NCBI GenBank assembly: GCA_009746045.1
Contig: RPFO01000154.1
Span: 4,096,763 to 4,160,762, forward strand
Reading direction: 5' to 3'
DNA from: Mesostigma viride
Lineage: Eukaryota > Streptophyta > Mesostigmatophyceae > Mesostigmatales > Mesostigmataceae
Length of the DNA: 64,000 nucleotides
A program made the position numbers and the translations under genes. The notes below the pieces were generated by a model. The model ran no database searches. It had not been told where the DNA came from and saw only the letters and a program-made list of their open reading frames with translations. Below are positions 9,770 through 32,779 of the stretch, in pieces (position 1 is the stretch's first letter; each line of letters starts with the position of its first letter).

Positions 9770-10480
9770 CTAGTAGTCAAGGCCCCTGAAGTCGCAGTAC
9801 GTGTATACGAACTCACGATCCTCCATATCCAGCTCCGGACCTGCACCGGTATGAATTAAAACCGGCGTGCTCCCCGCCGCGTAAGTTGCGACGCGCCGAC
9901 GCGCGACGAGGCGCAGAGGATGTGTAAAGATCGTCAATAATTCCCACCCCGCGGGAATCCACTCTCGCACAGAGGCGAGAAATGCCACCAGGTTAATTAA
10001 AACCTGGCGCTCGCGACTGCGTACGCCGCGAGTGAGCAGCGATAACAGCGCGAGATCCTGAAACAAATTTGTCGACACCGCCGGCGCGCCCCCCGTGCGT
10101 AGCGATGCCCAGTTTTGCAGGTTTCTCTGGTAACCGGTGAGTGAAGAGAGGACGTTGTCCAACTCCTCAATGGCAGTCGTGACTTCGGTCACCGACCGCA
10201 AACCTCCCCGCACCTGGACCGTAAATGTCGATAAAATGTTTCGAATCTGGTCCAACAGGTTGCGGATTGCCGGCACCAGTGCTGGCAAATCGGGGTCCTC
10301 GGGGTTATCCCCGAGCAATGCGTGAGCTGCACGCTGCTGACGATGAAGCTCGTCGAGCGAGACCGTTACTTCGTCGAGCAATTGCTGCCACGACGGCACC
10401 GTCGGTCTTGACGAAGAACCAGCCGGCGGAGCGGCTATTTCCTCATCGTCCGGAATCCGAAATTCTTCCGAATTTGGCAT
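9770..10480 (-). CDS. ORF0 of copia-1, unknown protein upstream of gag
   Basis: A 236-residue frame runs from the ATG at 10478-10480 and ends RGLDY-stop. It begins MPNSEEFRIPDDEE and is largely predicted helix: WQQLLDEVTVSLDELHRQ, then IRNLLDQIRNIL and IEELDNVLSSL are heptad-like. The region after residue about 140 contains several Arg/Leu-rich segments. I recognise no family. It lies on the same strand as gag and 170 bp upstream of it, in a different frame, inside the retroelement. It may be an extra leader ORF of the element or a captured host sequence. Length and composition make it unlikely to be a chance ORF. Confidence 0.55.
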   Translation of the reverse strand: MPNSEEFRIPDDEEIAAPPAGSSSRPTVPSWQQLLDEVTVSLDELHRQQRAAHALLGDNPEDPDLPALVPAIRNLLDQIRNILSTFTVQVRGGLRSVTEVTTAIEELDNVLSSLTGYQRNLQNWASLRTGGAPAVSTNLFQDLALLSLLTRGVRSRERQVLINLVAFLASVREWIPAGWELLTIFTHPLRLVARRRVATYAAGSTPVLIHTGAGPELDMEDREFVYTYCDFRGLDY

Positions 10481-10569
10481 CTTTTTGACAGAGCGTGTAA
10501 TACGAGTTGTGAGGGTAAGAATGCCACGAATTCCGCCATGGTTCTTGCAGGAAGTTGCCTTTATTAACA

Positions 10570-11121
10570 ATCAGGAAACACAGACGTAAGTCACGTCACT
10601 TCCAAGACTGCACGCAGCACAGACGACAGGGTCGCAGTGCCAAGAGAACGTGCACGCAAGAACTAGCGTCCCGGTGTGACCAAGTCACTCATATAGCTTA
10701 CTAGGGACGCGTCCAAGTATTCAGCTGCACTGTCACAGCTGAACTGTCAATCAATTGATTACACAGACTCTGGCACGCCTTTGGCGCGCAGATCTATCAA
10801 TTGTCCATACGGCTAGTCCTGTGGACCTATCCGTACACTAGTCAGCATCAATTGTCTCATAGGTCCTGGCGCGCTACAGTGCGCCTACCTATCAATTGAC
10901 CATCAAGTCCTGTACAAGTCCTGTCAACGTCCTGCGGACTATCAAAGTGACACTTGTACATCCTGTGTCCGTACGCGCCCACAGTGGCGCGCCGGGTACT
11001 GTCGGCACAGCCTAGGAAACGTCATAACTTTTACGTTCCTTAACCAAATGAGGCGTTCAAGGTGCCGTTGGAAAGAGCGTAACAATCTCTATCCATCTAA
11101 CGTAAATCCTTTACGTTAACT
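10570..11121 (-). other. probable 5' LTR and leader of copia-1
   Basis: There is no coding sequence. On the minus strand it starts with the inverted repeat AACGTAAAggaTTTACGTT (11099-11117) and carries several CAATTGAT words and GGCGCGCC-like words. It ends near AATAAAGGCAACTT, which contains a polyadenylation-type hexamer. The 3' LTR is missing, so the LTR limits cannot be proved. Confidence 0.4.
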
Positions 11122-12327
11122 AGGACAGCTGGATCATCTTACTTCACCAAGTTTGACCTTAGACACGCGTTCTGGCAGATCAGGATAGCTACTGAGGACA
11201 TTCCAAAAACTGCATTCTCCACACCCTGGGGTCAGTTCCAGTGGACTGTGATGCCCATGGGGGCCTCAAACAGCCCAGCTACTATGCAGATGTTTGTGAA
11301 TGCTATCTTTGGCCATCTGACAGGGAACTCTCTGCCTCAGATCTCCCCTGATCTCAGGAATCCCAGGTTCAAAGACATTGCCCACCTGTGTGACCCTGCA
11401 AGACCCGTGTTCAGGACCTGCGTGGTGGCCTACATGGACGACATCTTGGTGCACTCAAAGACGTTCAAGGAGCATCTGGAGAACGTGGAGGAGGTCCTGA
11501 AGGTCATCCAGCACTACCACTTGTCTGTCAAGAGGTCTAAGGTGGAGTGGGGGCATGAAGTGGGGTTCCTAGGGTACAAGTTGAGTTCCTTGGGTATGAC
11601 ACCTGACAATGCTAAGATTGCTGCCATCCTTGAGTGGCCTGTGTTGCAGTCTGCACATGATGTCAAGTCCTTCCTGGGCATGGTGGGGTGGTACAGGCGT
11701 TTTATCCCTGACATGGCTGCCATCTCCACCCCCTTGCTTGAGTTAATCAAGAAGGATGTTCAGTTTGAGTGGACAGATAGGTGTCAGCAGGCCTTTGACC
11801 TGTTGAAGCAGAAGCTCACATCCACCCCTGTGCTAGTGGGTCCCAACCCAGATCTACCTTATCAGGTTAGGTCAGATGCCTCTCAAGGCGCCATAGGTGC
11901 TGTGCTGATGCAAGACCATGGCTATGGACCACAGCCAGTGGAGTACATGTCTAAAACCATGAGCTCAGCTGAACGTAACTACCCTGTACACGAGCAGGAG
12001 TTGCTGGGTTTAGTGGTAGCATGTCACAAGTGGGAGCATCTGTTGAAGGGAGCTCAGTTTTCTGTGGCTAGCAGTGCTACAGATGGGCTAGGGCAAGAGT
12101 CTATCACCCTGATGACTGACCACAGGCCCTTGGTGCACGTGCTAGAACAGAGTAGGATGAGTAAGAGGATGGCTGGGTGGATGGAGTACCTAGGGGGATT
12201 CTATCCTTTCTCTGTGCAGTATGTCCCAGGATCACAGAATGTGGTGCCAGACGCCCTCTCTAGAAGAAGGGATCTGATGGGACATTTCACGAGGATCTGG
12301 ATATTTGTGCTGCCATGGTTTCTGTAG
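11122..12327 (+). CDS. pol: gypsy-1 Pol middle part: reverse transcriptase (catalytic half) and RNase H
   Basis: This resumes the interrupted reverse transcriptase with YFTKFDLRHAFWQIRIA (first catalytic Asp), then MPMGASNSPATMQMFVN and the catalytic box AYMDDILVHS. The thumb/connection follows (VKSFLGMVGWYRRFIPDMA), then an RNase H-like domain: YQVRSDASQGAIGAVLMQD, VHEQELLGLVVACHKW, LMTDHRPLVHVLEQ. It closes with PGSQNVVPDALSRR. The frame leaves the conserved path at about 12280, where the correct continuation (FHEDLDICAAM) is in another frame. The end at 12327 is therefore an artefact of an indel or degeneration. There is no start codon of its own. Confidence 0.88.
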   Translation, partial: RTAGSSYFTKFDLRHAFWQIRIATEDIPKTAFSTPWGQFQWTVMPMGASNSPATMQMFVNAIFGHLTGNSLPQISPDLRNPRFKDIAHLCDPARPVFRTCVVAYMDDILVHSKTFKEHLENVEEVLKVIQHYHLSVKRSKVEWGHEVGFLGYKLSSLGMTPDNAKIAAILEWPVLQSAHDVKSFLGMVGWYRRFIPDMAAISTPLLELIKKDVQFEWTDRCQQAFDLLKQKLTSTPVLVGPNPDLPYQVRSDASQGAIGAVLMQDHGYGPQPVEYMSKTMSSAERNYPVHEQELLGLVVACHKWEHLLKGAQFSVASSATDGLGQESITLMTDHRPLVHVLEQSRMSKRMAGWMEYLGGFYPFSVQYVPGSQNVVPDALSRRRDLMGHFTRIWIFVLPWFL

Positions 12328-12614
12328 TAGAGTGTGGTGCTGTCACCAGGGCACAGGCAGCTAACCAGCAAACCTCCAAGCTGAGCCAACCCCCTGTAGA
12401 GGCTAGCTTTAGTCACGAGATGCTCATTGACCAGGGCTCTGTCCCAGGGTCGACAGGCGTCCAGGGTGGGGGTCAGTCACTGCAGAGCAGTCTAGGGAGG
12501 GTTCTGCTGGTAGCCAGCCCACTCTCACAACACAACCAAGCACAGAGAATCCTAGGAGGGGAAGGGACGGCCCAGGAAGTGGATACTGGAGCCAGGGATG
12601 CTGACCAAGTCTAG
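12281..12614 (+). CDS. gypsy-1 Pol linker between RNase H and integrase
   Basis: After the frame change near 12280 the reading FHEDLDICAAMVSVVE continues through CGAVTRAQAANQQ. The TRAQA motif is typical of the RNase H-integrase linker in gypsy elements. It ends at 12614, and the integrase continues in the frame starting about 12598. It is listed separately because this copy of pol is broken here. Confidence 0.6.
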
Positions 12615-13986
12615 AGGATTGGCAGCTGAGATCAAGGGGAAGTCACGTACACCTGTGGCTGATGTTCTGTCATCCAAGCATCTAGTCACTAGTCACCTGC
12701 AGGAGGGTGAGGTGCTGCAGCTGCAGCCTTTAGGACCTGGCAAACAGCTAGTCCTGCCTAACCCTATGAGTATAGCCCTGCTGGACGTGATTAAGGCCTT
12801 CACTAAAACTGAGGACCTGGCCACTAAGGCCATTCAGGAAGGAAGCTTTGGTAACAGGCCTGTGGAGTACTGGGAGGGAGTCCTGTATGTCCACACCCAG
12901 GATGCAGATCATGTAGTGACCAGGAAGGTCTATGTGCCAGAAATGGCCATTCCCACTGTGTTGCATTGCTTCCATGACGACGTGACTGCGTGTCATCCTG
13001 GGTATGCTAAGCTTCTCCATGAAGTACAAGAGAGGTTTTGGTGGCCTGGCATGTTTCGTGATATCAAAGCCTATGTGGCTTCCTGTGACTCATGCCAAAG
13101 GAATAAGGTTAGGACTCAGGCAGTGCCTATCTTTCCTATGGCCATGCCTATTCCCCTTCGACCCTGGATCAGTGTGACCATGGACTTCATTTGTGGCTTG
13201 CCTGTTTCTGATGCTGGCAATGACAGGATACTAGTGGTGATGGACAGGCTGTCTAGAATGTGCCACCTCATCCCCTGCAATGCCCATCTCACAGCTGCCC
13301 AGTGTGTAGAGTTGTTCATGAAGGAGGTGTACAGATTGCATGGCATGCCACGTGTAATCATCACTGACCAGGATCCCTTGTGGATGTCTGGGTTTTGGAA
13401 GTCCTTCTTTGACATCCTAGACACTAAGTTGGCCTTTGGAGTAGCATACAGGTGTGCCAGCACGGGGGCTGTGGAGAGGCTGAACCGTATTGTACGGGAA
13501 TGCCAGAAGCACTATTGTACCCATGATAACAAGGAATGGGACAAGAAACTTCCCTTCATAGAGTTTGCCATCAACAACTCACCCCTGGCTCCTCACCAAA
13601 TGTCTCCATTTGTCATTTGCCATGGCCAGTGCCCCTTGACTCCATTTGACCTGGAGTTACCTGATAGGGATGCTGAAGGCCCCTTCAGAAGACGCCTAAC
13701 CTCTGTCCACCAGTTGATTGCATCCTTCCAGGAAGCTCACAGTATGGTGGCTGCTCAGATGTTGCATGCACAGGACAAGTATTTAAACAATGCTTGGCAA
13801 CAGATGTTGGCTACACACACCTTTGTGGCTCCTGGTGACCTGGTGCTCTTGGAGGCTAATCGTGTGCTACCTGAAAAGGAGCAATGCAGGAAACTGCAAC
13901 CCTTGTGGTTGGGACCTTACCCTGTCCTGAACCTTCCACTATGGGACTGTAGTTCAAGTCCAGGTGCCTTCCCACTGGAGGCTTAA
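12598..13986 (+). CDS. pol: gypsy-1 Pol integrase
   Basis: The segment has an N-terminal HHCC zinc domain, HCFHDDVTACHPGYAKL followed by FRDIKAYVASCDSCQRNK. The DDE core has VTMDFICGLPVSDAG (first Asp), VIITDQDPLWMS (second Asp) and GAVERLNRIVREC (Glu). It catalyses insertion of the cDNA into chromosomes. The C-terminal GPY/F-type module starts WLGPYPVLN, but the frame is then lost. The last residues before 13986 are out of frame, and the true continuation is in the frame ending at 14335. Confidence 0.9.
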   Translation: MLTKSRGLAAEIKGKSRTPVADVLSSKHLVTSHLQEGEVLQLQPLGPGKQLVLPNPMSIALLDVIKAFTKTEDLATKAIQEGSFGNRPVEYWEGVLYVHTQDADHVVTRKVYVPEMAIPTVLHCFHDDVTACHPGYAKLLHEVQERFWWPGMFRDIKAYVASCDSCQRNKVRTQAVPIFPMAMPIPLRPWISVTMDFICGLPVSDAGNDRILVVMDRLSRMCHLIPCNAHLTAAQCVELFMKEVYRLHGMPRVIITDQDPLWMSGFWKSFFDILDTKLAFGVAYRCASTGAVERLNRIVRECQKHYCTHDNKEWDKKLPFIEFAINNSPLAPHQMSPFVICHGQCPLTPFDLELPDRDAEGPFRRRLTSVHQLIASFQEAHSMVAAQMLHAQDKYLNNAWQQMLATHTFVAPGDLVLLEANRVLPEKEQCRKLQPLWLGPYPVLNLPLWDCSSSPGAFPLEA

Positions 13987-14335
13987 GACTAACGTGTTTC
14001 ACCTGGCCCAGCTCAAACTGTATAAACGCAATACCTTGCAGGGACGCCTTTCTGCTCCATTACCATTTGAGCTGGATACTGAGGGGGAGAGGATATATGA
14101 AGTGGAGCAGCTGGTGGCTCACAGAGTCAAAGGAAAGGGTAGGACCAAGCAGCTGCAGTTTAAGGTGCACTGGAAAGGAGAGTTAGAGTCTACTGCCACA
14201 TGGCTGTGGTTGTCTGACTTGACTCACTGCCATGAAGTGGTCCAGGAGTATTGCCAAAAGAAGGGGCTCACTCTTCCTTCTTGGTATACTGAGTTGGTGC
14301 AAACCACTGCTCCCCTTCCTATATCTCAGGACTAA
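13931..14335 (+). CDS. gypsy-1 Pol C-terminus: GPY/F end and chromodomain
   Basis: The segment continues integrase in the next frame with VQVPSHWRLKTNVFHLAQLK, the usual gypsy integrase ending. It then has a chromodomain, YEVEQLVAHRVKGKGRTKQ followed by FKVHWKGELESTATW and HEVVQEY. In chromoviruses this domain reads histone marks and steers integration to heterochromatin. The aromatic cage looks partly conserved: a Tyr opens the domain, with W of VHWKG and W of ATW. The single-frame join lies at about 13925-13935. Confidence 0.8.
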   Translation, partial: TFHYGTVVQVQVPSHWRLKTNVFHLAQLKLYKRNTLQGRLSAPLPFELDTEGERIYEVEQLVAHRVKGKGRTKQLQFKVHWKGELESTATWLWLSDLTHCHEVVQEYCQKKGLTLPSWYTELVQTTAPLPISQD

Positions 14336-14459
14336 CGAATGGTTTCTTCGTGCATGCTGTGTGGTCCCAGATGGAGGAGGAGTTCACGTACCCCAACTTG
14401 GGCCTGGGCGCCACCACGGAGGAAGGGGTCACGGGTATGCATCCAGAAACCCCAACCCC

Positions 14460-15491
14460 ATGAGTTATGTGGAATCCCTGTTTGACAGTATTGTCAGGCG
14501 TGACCTTAGGAGGGGTCAGCAGATGGATACCATTAACAAGCTCTTGCATTCAGTGATCTCCAAGCAGGATAAGCTACAGGAGCTTCTTCAGGGGTTGTCC
14601 TTGTCCCAGCCCCAGATGGGGAGTGGTGTTAACATAGCTCTCAGCTCCAGCAGCACTCCCATCATTCAGATTCCTCGTCATGTGGTACCTGTCAAGAATG
14701 TGGTGGCCTATGTGGATCACAGGAAGTGCATGGGACCTTGTGAGCATTGTGAGACGCTGGCCAAGGCAGTGGCTGCCCTTAACAGGGAGGAGGGGGAAGT
14801 GAGCCCTGAGGGTTATGTGGAGGAGGTCTTGTCTCAGTTGCACACCAGCCTGTATGAGATTGGCTCTCCTTTTGTGGGCCACCTGTTGCACAGGATGTTT
14901 GCCTTGACTCCAGGACCTGAGATTGACATGAGACCTGCAGAGGGGCAGGATATGTTGACCACCTTGCCTGAGGCTTTGAAAGGAGCCTTCATGCAGTTCC
15001 AGCCAGTGAGCATGGGTGAGGCCTCCTACATGGAGTTGTTGGAGTTTTCAGTGCAGCAGGGAGATTTTGACTTGGCTCCTTCTTCTTCCAGCTCGGTCAA
15101 TGGGTGCTTCCCTTTGGAGACATCCAACCTTTTCTGCAGCCCAGGGTTGCCTAAGTTCACCATGGAGCTCAAGGTTCGTCTGACCCCATTGAGGGTGTTG
15201 GTGCCTTTGACAGGTGCTAAGTGGTCAGTGGTCAAGACCTTTCTCCAGTTCTGGTGGGCGTACAGGTCATGGGTGAGCAGGCACAAGACGTCTTCTACTT
15301 GGGTGATGGATCCTGAGAGCCAGTCTGTGGTGCTTCTCTCCTACCCAGGGACATGCCTGCGTTATGTTGCCCAGATGGCAGCAGGGGCTGCAGAGACGTG
15401 CATGGTGCTGCAGGTCAGCAGGAACTGGCCAGACTTGGTTCACATGGTGGAGCAGTTTCCCTTGTTTGGGACCAGGGGCAAGGATGGGTGA
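14460..15491 (+). CDS. unknown accessory ORF after the gypsy-1 chromodomain
   Basis: A 343-residue frame starts MSYVESLFDSIVRRD at an ATG that overlaps, as ATGA, the stop of a 30-codon ORF starting MEEEFTYPNLG. It occupies the position of env in retroviruses but shows no signal peptide or clear membrane anchor. The early part is helical (MDTINKLLHSVISKQDKLQE), and a Cys-rich spot reads CMGPCEHCE. Later parts are hydrophobic and Trp-containing (FLQFWWAYRSW) with a Ser-rich loop. I recognise no family. Absence of stops over 1 kb in a young element suggests selection. The frame also stays open upstream to 14232 over the chromodomain. Confidence 0.6.
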   Translation: MSYVESLFDSIVRRDLRRGQQMDTINKLLHSVISKQDKLQELLQGLSLSQPQMGSGVNIALSSSSTPIIQIPRHVVPVKNVVAYVDHRKCMGPCEHCETLAKAVAALNREEGEVSPEGYVEEVLSQLHTSLYEIGSPFVGHLLHRMFALTPGPEIDMRPAEGQDMLTTLPEALKGAFMQFQPVSMGEASYMELLEFSVQQGDFDLAPSSSSSVNGCFPLETSNLFCSPGLPKFTMELKVRLTPLRVLVPLTGAKWSVVKTFLQFWWAYRSWVSRHKTSSTWVMDPESQSVVLLSYPGTCLRYVAQMAAGAAETCMVLQVSRNWPDLVHMVEQFPLFGTRGKDG

Positions 15492-15891
15492 ATGGGGATT
15501 GGTATAGCCTGTGAAGAACAGAGCTGTGCAGGAAGAGGATGGGGAAGGATGGGGGAAGAGTATGGAAGGTGCTTTGGATTGTGGTGTGAGGGGGGGATTC
15601 CAGGATGGATGATGGGGGGGGCTCCAGTCCAGTTCTGATGTTCCAGTCCAGAGTTCCAGGTTCCAGGATGCTGAATGGAAGACCTTGTATTATGAGAATG
15701 TTTATCTGGCTTTATAGTAGATAAGGTAGTGACTTGTTTGCTGTAGAGACCTGTGACTAGATGTTATGAGATAGGAGGCCCTGTTTTCAGGGATGTAAAA
15801 ACCCATCTGCTTTTCCCAAGAGATGGTGGATTTCTGTTCAATGTTCCTCTGCCTTCAAGAGTTGGCTATTGGACCTGGGAGGTCCAGTTTT
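15492..15891 (+). other. 3' untranslated region of gypsy-1
   Basis: There is no coding signal. The region is G-rich, with repeats of GATGGGG and GTTCCAG near 15530-15670. Confidence 0.6.
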
Positions 15892-15903
15892 GAGGGGGAG
15901 ATA
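15892..15903 (+). other. polypurine tract of gypsy-1
   Basis: GAGGGGGAGATA lies immediately before the 3' LTR, the expected primer site for plus-strand synthesis. Confidence 0.8.
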
Positions 15904-16681
15904 TGTAACAAGCAAAAATGACTTTGTTGTTACATCCTTTGTTTTGTGAATGTTTGGCTTTTATTCGAGGACTTTTGGATCAGTATTGAGAAAGTTATGA
16001 GGTTTCTAAGACGACGGTACTTGGAGCTGATACTTTGTCAGCCAACTGATAGGAACCCTCATTGGTCGTGGCCTGATCCACGTAGGGTTGTAGTTTGTTG
16101 GCTGATACTACTGATAGGAGCCCTCATTGGTCGTGGCCTGATCCACGTGGGGTTGTAGTTTGTTAGTTGGTACTATTGAGTCTTAAATGCTCCTTTGGGA
16201 CTTCAGTGCTCACGACAGATTAGGATCTCATGGAAAGATTCTGCCAGGCTGTGTGTGGTGTTGTTCTGTTTTGTGTGACTAGGATGGATACGAAGATCTT
16301 GTATAGGATTCCATGGTTCTGATTGGTTCTCTTCAGGCTAAGGTTGGAGCAAGCTCGACAAGCACGTCGATATCAAGGACGTGGGGTCGCCATTGTTGCT
16401 ACGTTGGTTTTGATTCACCATGGTATAATAAAGCTTGTCTTTGTTGTCCATCCATAAGAGCCCCTTGGCTATAGACGTCCTTCAGTTCCACAGAGGTCGT
16501 CTATACACGAGCTTGTCTTTGTGTCTACAAGGGGTTGTGATTCCCTAAATCACGTGCTGTGGAATTTCCATCTCAACGTTGCTCGGATACTTGAAGTTCT
16601 GCGACTCAGGAAAGCAACCCAGGTAAAAGATCTTTCATATTGGACTGTGGATGATGTTGATGATCATTTTTAGTCGTTACA
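15904..16681 (+). repeat. 3' LTR of gypsy-1
   Basis: This LTR is 778 bp. Compared with the 5' LTR I count three substitutions, one 2-bp deletion (near 16004) and one 1-bp deletion (near 16220). Confidence 0.95.
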
Positions 16682-16803
16682 CAGGTACAGGCCTCCCCCA
16701 CCCTTCTCTGGTTGGCTGGGCCAACCCAGGTATAAAGATCTTTTCACACCAATGTTGATACTGAGGCTGTTGCAAACACAACATTTTTAGTCGTTACAGC
16801 CCC

Positions 16804-17589
16804 AAGGGGCGAGGGGGGGGGGAGGGGGCGGGGGAGGGGGGGGGAGGAGGGGGGGGGGGCAGACCCCCGACCCCCACACTCATAAAACGTCGGGGGTGGG
16901 GGGTTCGGAGCCCCCTCCCCCCCCCCCCCCGGGCGATGGGAACCCCCTGGGGTCGGGGCGTTATTTCCGGGACGGTCGCGAAAAGGCTGCTACAATGTAT
17001 GAGCACCTCGGATCTCACAAGTATGACATGAACCGAAAGGTGACGAGTAACAACAGATGTGCGTGGATGCCCGCAGAAGCACACCCAGACCGTAGACTGG
17101 TTTCCGCGGCCCCTCGGAAGCGTCCGCCGGCCGGCCGGCGCGGCTGTCCCGGGCCCCTGTGAACTCTGAACTCTGAACCGGGCGTTGAATCACGTTGCGT
17201 TTTGTGTGTTGTCAGGGACCGGGGGAACCATGTTGTCAGCTGGCAGCACAAAAGCATTCCTTGTGGTTGCTGGGGAACCAAGGGTGATGGCGCAAATTTT
17301 CGGCTGTCGGCACTCGGCACACATATTTGGTTTGGCATCACCGATTTCGTTCGGCGCAAACAACAATTGACTTCATAATTACGCTGGAGGAAAAGCGTTA
17401 TACATTGCAGGCGTTTCTAGCGATATATGGTGTGGAGTTATATGCCTGTTCAAATGAACTGCTGATGCGGAAATTGAGAACTTGCCAGTGAGGGAGGGGT
17501 TTATGTACGCTTGATAGGTTGCTGGAAAGACCACCGCATCTCTTCGGTTACCCAGTCGACAGCCCTTATACTAGAGGCCTTTGCAAAAA
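16804..17589 (+). other. G-rich tract and upstream region of the GRWD1 gene
   Basis: Positions 16804-16860 are almost pure G with single interruptions and could form G-quadruplexes on the plus strand. Positions 16910-16932 are C runs. The rest, 16960-17589, is ordinary sequence that should hold the promoter and 5' leader of the gene starting at 17590. I see no clear TATA box. Confidence 0.5.
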
Positions 17590-31957
<14,368 letters not shown>

Positions 31958-32779
31958 GATGAAGGCAGCCTTGAGCTTACACGGTCCAGATCGTCCATGC
32001 CAGGCCTGATCTGGTTGTCTCATTCATATAGGCTGGTAGGGATTTCCCTATAGCTGCGGAGAGCGTGCCCGAGGTCCTTTGTCAATTATGAGCTGTAGCC
32101 GCGATGCGTTGTGCTATGGTGGAACCGACGGCAGCAATCAGTGATACATTTCGTTGCTTTCTATCACGACATCACGATAGGCACGTGCAGGCTGTGCCTG
32201 ATTTGGCATAGTTGTCAGGAGGGATGCCACATCCTCTTCACCCAGTAACTTGGCAGGGCCAAGAAGTCGTTGCTATGATTTGCTGGAGGCTTGTGCAGTT
32301 TGCAAACTGGAACTTCAGAACAGGAATGCTCCATGCACATCCATGCCAATCCCACCTTGCACGCACCTACTCTGTGCCCTCCAGTCTAATTTGCATGGGA
32401 GGCATCATGATGTTGTAGACCTTGTGCTGCACGGTTGGTAGGGATCAAAATTCAATTCTAAAATCATTCGATCATGTCAGGGTCATGCACAGTTTGTAAC
32501 CAGATCGAAGGTGCATCATCATTTTGTACGGATCAGTGGCAATTAGCTAACCATGCAGCTGTGCGAATTATACACATGCAAGGATAGCAGCTACCAAGAA
32601 TGCAATATCAGTAATAATAACTTGACGAAGCAACGTGACAGTCTTGGGGGCTGGTTGTTTCCTTGATACACAGGACAACTCATCGCATAAAAATTATTAT
32701 TAAAAACCAATAAATATAAATAAGTTCTGCTGCCATGCAGAGTCCACACTGCTGGTGCAGAACTGAAACGTATCCACCC
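31958..32779 (+). other. 3' flank of GRWD1, no gene seen
   Basis: It should contain the 3' UTR. TGTAA, the polyadenylation word used by several green algae, occurs at about 32495. I see no domain or repeat here. Confidence 0.5.

Larger units (their letters stand above)
5778..11121 (-). mobile_element. truncated Ty1/copia-like retrotransposon inserted in gypsy-1 (copia-1)
   Basis: Reverse-oriented DNA splits the gypsy-1 reverse transcriptase. It reads, on the minus strand, a probable 5' LTR/leader (10570-11121), ORF0, gag, a single UGA, integrase, protease and reverse transcriptase. The left junction falls within the codon after the Tyr of the expected Y-x-D-D box, so the catalytic DD, RNase H and 3' LTR are missing. 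I could not define a clean target-site duplication. Boundaries are good to about 10 bp on the left, where both reading frames break together, and less certain on the right. Little or no gypsy sequence seems lost. Confidence 0.85.
1853..16681 (+). mobile_element. full-length Ty3/gypsy chromovirus retrotransposon (gypsy-1)
   Basis: The 14.8 kb element is bounded by LTRs 1853-2633 and 15904-16681 and flanked by the duplication CAGGT (1848-1852 and 16682-16686). The order of gag, CCHC knuckle, protease, reverse transcriptase, RNase H, integrase and chromodomain is that of Metaviridae chromoviruses. An extra ORF follows before the polypurine tract. The reverse transcriptase is interrupted by a reverse-oriented copia-like fragment (about 5778-11121), so the ancestral element was about 9.5 kb. 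I found only three substitutions and two small indels between the LTRs, so insertion was recent. Pol nevertheless shows several frame breaks. Confidence 0.95.
1606..16803 (+). mobile_element. solo LTR of an LTR retrotransposon, split by a nested element
   Basis: The left part is 1611-1852 and the right part 16687-16798, about 354 bp in total. It starts TGTAACAACCAAATG and ends TTTTTAGTCGTTACA, much like the LTRs of the gypsy element inserted in it, and it shares the internal block CCTCATTGGTCGTGGCCTG. It is therefore a relative of the same family. The flanks are a 5-bp target-site duplication, GCCCC at 1606-1610 and 16799-16803. No internal retroelement genes belong to this outer LTR, so a solo LTR left by LTR-LTR recombination is the simplest reading. 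Confidence 0.85.

Noticed and set aside
14460-15491. Calling the gypsy-1 accessory ORF an envelope protein
   Set aside because: It has no signal peptide, cleavage site or clear transmembrane anchor; position alone is not sufficient.
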